Below are positions 27,331 to 29,440 of a stretch of DNA of 29,440 nucleotides, in pieces. Source of the stretch: Chara braunii (lineage: Eukaryota > Streptophyta > Charophyceae > Charales > Characeae); the NCBI GenBank assembly GCA_003427395.1, contig BFEA01000373.1:178616-208055 (forward strand), given 5' to 3'. Below the pieces are notes generated by a model, which was given only the letters and a program-made list of their open reading frames with translations, did no database searches and was not told the DNA's origin. The first letter of the stretch is position 1. Every line of letters starts with the position of its first letter. Made by a program: the position numbers and the translations under genes.

Positions 27331-27377
27331 GTCAATATTATTTCCATCTTGAACCCAACAAGCGGGGGGGGGAAGGG

Positions 27378-28175
27378 GTCCGTCATTTTTCATTGTACCA
27401 ACTTAGGGGGTCAGTATCGTCTGTTTGATCATCTCATAGTGAGACTCTAAGTGATGAATCCTAGGCAGTTTGGTTCTAACGTTCTCTAGAGATAGTCAAT
27501 CGGTCTCCACTTTGTCACAGAGGTCACGCAGTTCAATCACACCGTGCTCAATCCAGGTTCTACCAAAAGAACCTGGATTGTCATATGTCATAATCTGCGA
27601 GTGAACCTGGTTGAGGATGAATTGATTTTCAAACAAAATCTGATTTAAGATTTCCCCTTTTGACTTCAGTTTCTCTATTAGTTGTGGAGCGACCTTTTGC
27701 CAGACCTTTAGAATATTCTGCCATATTTTGGACTTTGTTATCCTTTGGCGGTAAAGAGTCAATCATAAAACACAACTAAATGTGAGACCCCTTAACTAGA
27801 GGTCTGCCATTTTTCATTGTACCAACCCAGTGTGTCGGTATCGTCTGTTTGATTATCGCATAGTGAGACTGTACGTGATAAATCCTGGGCAGTTTGACTC
27901 TAATGTTCTCTAGAGATAGTCAATCGGTCTCCACTTCGTCCCAGAGGTCACGCATTTGAATCACACCGTGCTCACTCCAGGTTCTACCAAAAGAACCCAG
28001 ATTGCCATCTGTCATAATCTGCGAGTGAATATGGTTGAGGATGAATTGATTTTCGAAGAAAATATGATTTAAGATTTCCCTTTTGACTTTAGTTCCGGCC
28101 TTTTGCCAGACTTTTATAATATCTTGTCATAATTTGGACTTTGTTCTCCTTTGGCGGTAAGAGTCAATCATAAAC
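27378..28175. repeat. Tandem duplication of a 370-400-bp LINE segment
   Basis: 27378-27775 and 27806-28175 align over their whole length at roughly 85 percent, for example CATTTTTCATTGTACCAAC, TAGAGATAGTCAATCGGTCT, GGTTCTACCAAAAGAAC, and TTTGGCGGTAA near the end. The second copy lacks about 28 bases (a segment near 27675-27690 in the first). Both lie in the minus-strand LINE copy A. Confidence 0.9.
27496..27762 (-). pseudogene. LINE copy A, C-terminal ORF2 segment (duplicated)
   Basis: The 88-residue frame begins MTLYRQRITKSKIWQNILKV and contains KVWQKVAPQLIEKL and NPGSFGRTWIEHGVIELRDL, phrases that resemble the region between RT and zf-RVT of plant LINEs (W-...G...L-DL). The second copy (27806-28175) has the same sequence with stops and indels. 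It lies downstream of the RT of the same LINE. Confidence 0.55.
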
Positions 28176-28283
28176 TAGAGTCCATTCCTTAGTAAAATGA
28201 CATCCCGCCACAAGAAGCCAAGCACCATCCCTCTTACCAAACATCGCTATCAAAGGTCATTTTGTCAGGAGAGCGATATTTTG

Positions 28284-29255
28284 TTACAGGGGGTCTAGAA
28301 TTCCCAAACCCCCTTTTTCTCTTCCACAAACTACCACCTCCCAGACAATCTTGATAATGAAACCATGTTGCTCAGTGGCCAGCGACTTCCATAGGTACCG
28401 TGTCGCTAGTCTTCTAATTTTCTTATAAGCTTCTTCACCGAGTAGGTGGACTGTCATGGGGAACCAGAGGGTGGAGAAAGCAACTGCAGACATAACTAGT
28501 GTCCGACCAAACAGGGAGAGCTGGTGGTTGAGTACCCACCCATCTATTCTAGCTGCTACCCTGTCTGTTAGGATTGTGCATTGAGATGGGGAGCAGTCTG
28601 TAAGAGAGACTTGCACCCCTAAAAAATAGTCAGATGTGTTCGCGGGGATCCATCTGAGCCCCTACTCTATTGAAATTTGAAAGAGAGAAATGGTGGGGCA
28701 GAAAATAGACCGATTTATCCTAGTTGATAAAAGCTTCCGATAGTTTGCAATACTGATCAAGAATCTGTCTCAATTCGATCTGAGACTCCTCCTTGTTTTC
28801 ACACGCAACGGTTAAGTCATCAGCGAGAGCTCCGCCATTCTAATGAATAAAAGGAGGAAGATACAAACCAACTATGCTATCGTTAACTCTAATGTTGTGA
28901 AAAAACACTTCCAGTTGGGTGACAAATAGAAGAGGGGCAAGGGGGCACCCCTGTCTTAGTGACCTTGTAAGTGGAAATTCAGTAGATAGCTTACCATTTA
29001 CCATAACCACAGAAGATGCACCTGTGTACATGGCCTTTGCCCATGTACAAAACCCCTGCCAAAGCTCATCTTGTCTAGTGTAGTGAGTACAAATGCCCAA
29101 CCTGCTTTATCATAGGCCTTTTCCATGTCTAGCAGCAGAACGGCTACATCTTTTCTTTCCCTCCCAATTATTTACAGGGCATATATGATACTCATTATGT
29201 TTTCGAATATCGATCTACCATTTACAAAGGCTCCTTGCTCCTCTATGAAACATCT
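28284..29255 (-). pseudogene. LINE copy A reverse transcriptase
   Basis: On the minus strand: EEQGAFVNGRSIFENIMSII, a stop, VAVLLLDMEKAYDKAGW (motif A with its Asp and Trp), YTGASSVVMVNGKLSTEFPL, RSLRQGCPLAPLLFV (motif B), a stop, GGALADDLTVACEN (motif C at about 28831-28810; LADD where F/YADD is usual), INWDKS after a stop, then LTDRVAARIDGWVLNHQLSLFGRTLVMSAVAFSTLWFPM, typical of the segment after RT. The two catalytic Asp of motif C are intact. The 5' end stops abruptly at about 29255 where GC-rich DNA begins. Confidence 0.85.
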
Positions 29256-29440
29256 ACGGAGGCGGCCGTGCGCGGCCGCGGCCTGGGCCGCGACCCCGTG
29301 GCCATGGTCATGCGGCCGCGCGACTTTGCAGCCACATGGCGGCCAGTGGGGAGGGGGGGCGGGGGTTTGGGAAGTGAAATAGGGTTGCGCAACCCCGGCC
29401 CCACCCCCTCAAAAAAAAATTAAAAAAAAAAAAAATTTTC
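29256..29440 (+). other. GC-rich segment ending in poly-A
   Basis: An abrupt change from AT-balanced LINE sequence to GCGGCCG-rich DNA. It contains an inverted repeat CGCGGCC-TG-GGCCGCG (about 29276-29291), a G-run cluster at 29348-29371, the palindrome GGGTTGCGCAACCC at 29382-29395, and A-runs from 29411 to 29435. This may be the 3' end of a plus-strand retroposed element that broke LINE copy A. The window ends before a target-site duplication could be seen. Confidence 0.5.

Larger units (their letters stand above)
19815..27360 (-). mobile_element. Near full-length LINE (copy B), degenerate
   Basis: In minus-strand order: ORF1 with a zinc knuckle (about 27.33-25.65 kb), an ORF2 leader, APE endonuclease (24683-23890), RT (23452-22024), zf-RVT (20748-20473), C-terminus (20563-20318), 3' UTR, hairpin module copy B and an A plus AAT tail. 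Many stops and frameshifts occur, but the RT FADD and endonuclease GDFN motifs are intact. The 5' boundary at about 27360 is set where another LINE's sequence begins. Confidence 0.75.

Overview
This is repeat-rich nuclear DNA from a eukaryote, most likely of the green-plant lineage. Three things point that way: a Ty3/gypsy LTR retrotransposon whose primer-binding site starts TGGTATCAGAG, the complement of a plant-type initiator tRNA-Met 3' end; two adjacent CCCTAAA (Arabidopsis-type telomere) units; and LINEs whose ORF2 resembles plant LINEs (APE endonuclease, RT, zf-RVT tail). A charophyte alga is my guess for the host, at low confidence. I see no intact host protein gene. Almost everything recognisable is a mobile element or simple repeat, and most of the coding sequence is decayed.

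Layout. Bases 1-1001: a (CT)39 tract, then a pyrimidine- and GC-rich stretch ending in poly-A. Bases 1641-2001: three tRNA-like blocks in a row (a tRNA-derived SINE). Bases 2880-5030: short retroposed pieces (poly-A insertions with target-site duplications, copies of a hairpin-headed tail module) and, on the minus strand at 4146-4193, a sequence with every element of a minimal hammerhead self-cleaving ribozyme. Bases 5140-6520: CpG-dense, GTGCGCG-rich, partly tandem-repeated DNA. Bases 7125-15994: a decayed Ty3/gypsy element with part of the 5' LTR, PBS, gag, protease, RT, RNase H, a PHD-type zinc finger, integrase, a small extra ORF and part of the 3' LTR. Bases 16029-17083: a 15-bp palindrome, a 30-bp minisatellite, the telomere-type repeat and a G-run cluster. 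Bases 17486-29255: several LINE copies, all on the minus strand and stacked head to tail. The longest runs from about 27.36 kb down to 19.82 kb, with ORF1, endonuclease, RT, zf-RVT, a 3' UTR and an (AAT)n tail. Bases 29256-29440: an abrupt GC-rich segment ending in poly-A.

How the parts relate. The LINEs would provide the reverse transcriptase and endonuclease that paste poly-A-tailed RNAs into DNA. The short elements here (SINE-like modules and poly-A stubs with target-site duplications) look like products of that machinery. Six short elements or LINE tails share GGGAC followed by a 6-bp hairpin with a 7-nt loop, and the stem shows compensatory changes between copies, so it is probably an RNA signal used in retroposition.

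The most novel candidates are the hammerhead ribozyme lying upstream of one of these tails on the same strand, the PHD-like finger between RNase H and integrase in a Ty3 element that shows no chromodomain, and the covarying hairpin module itself. All functional statements are inference from sequence; no search was run.
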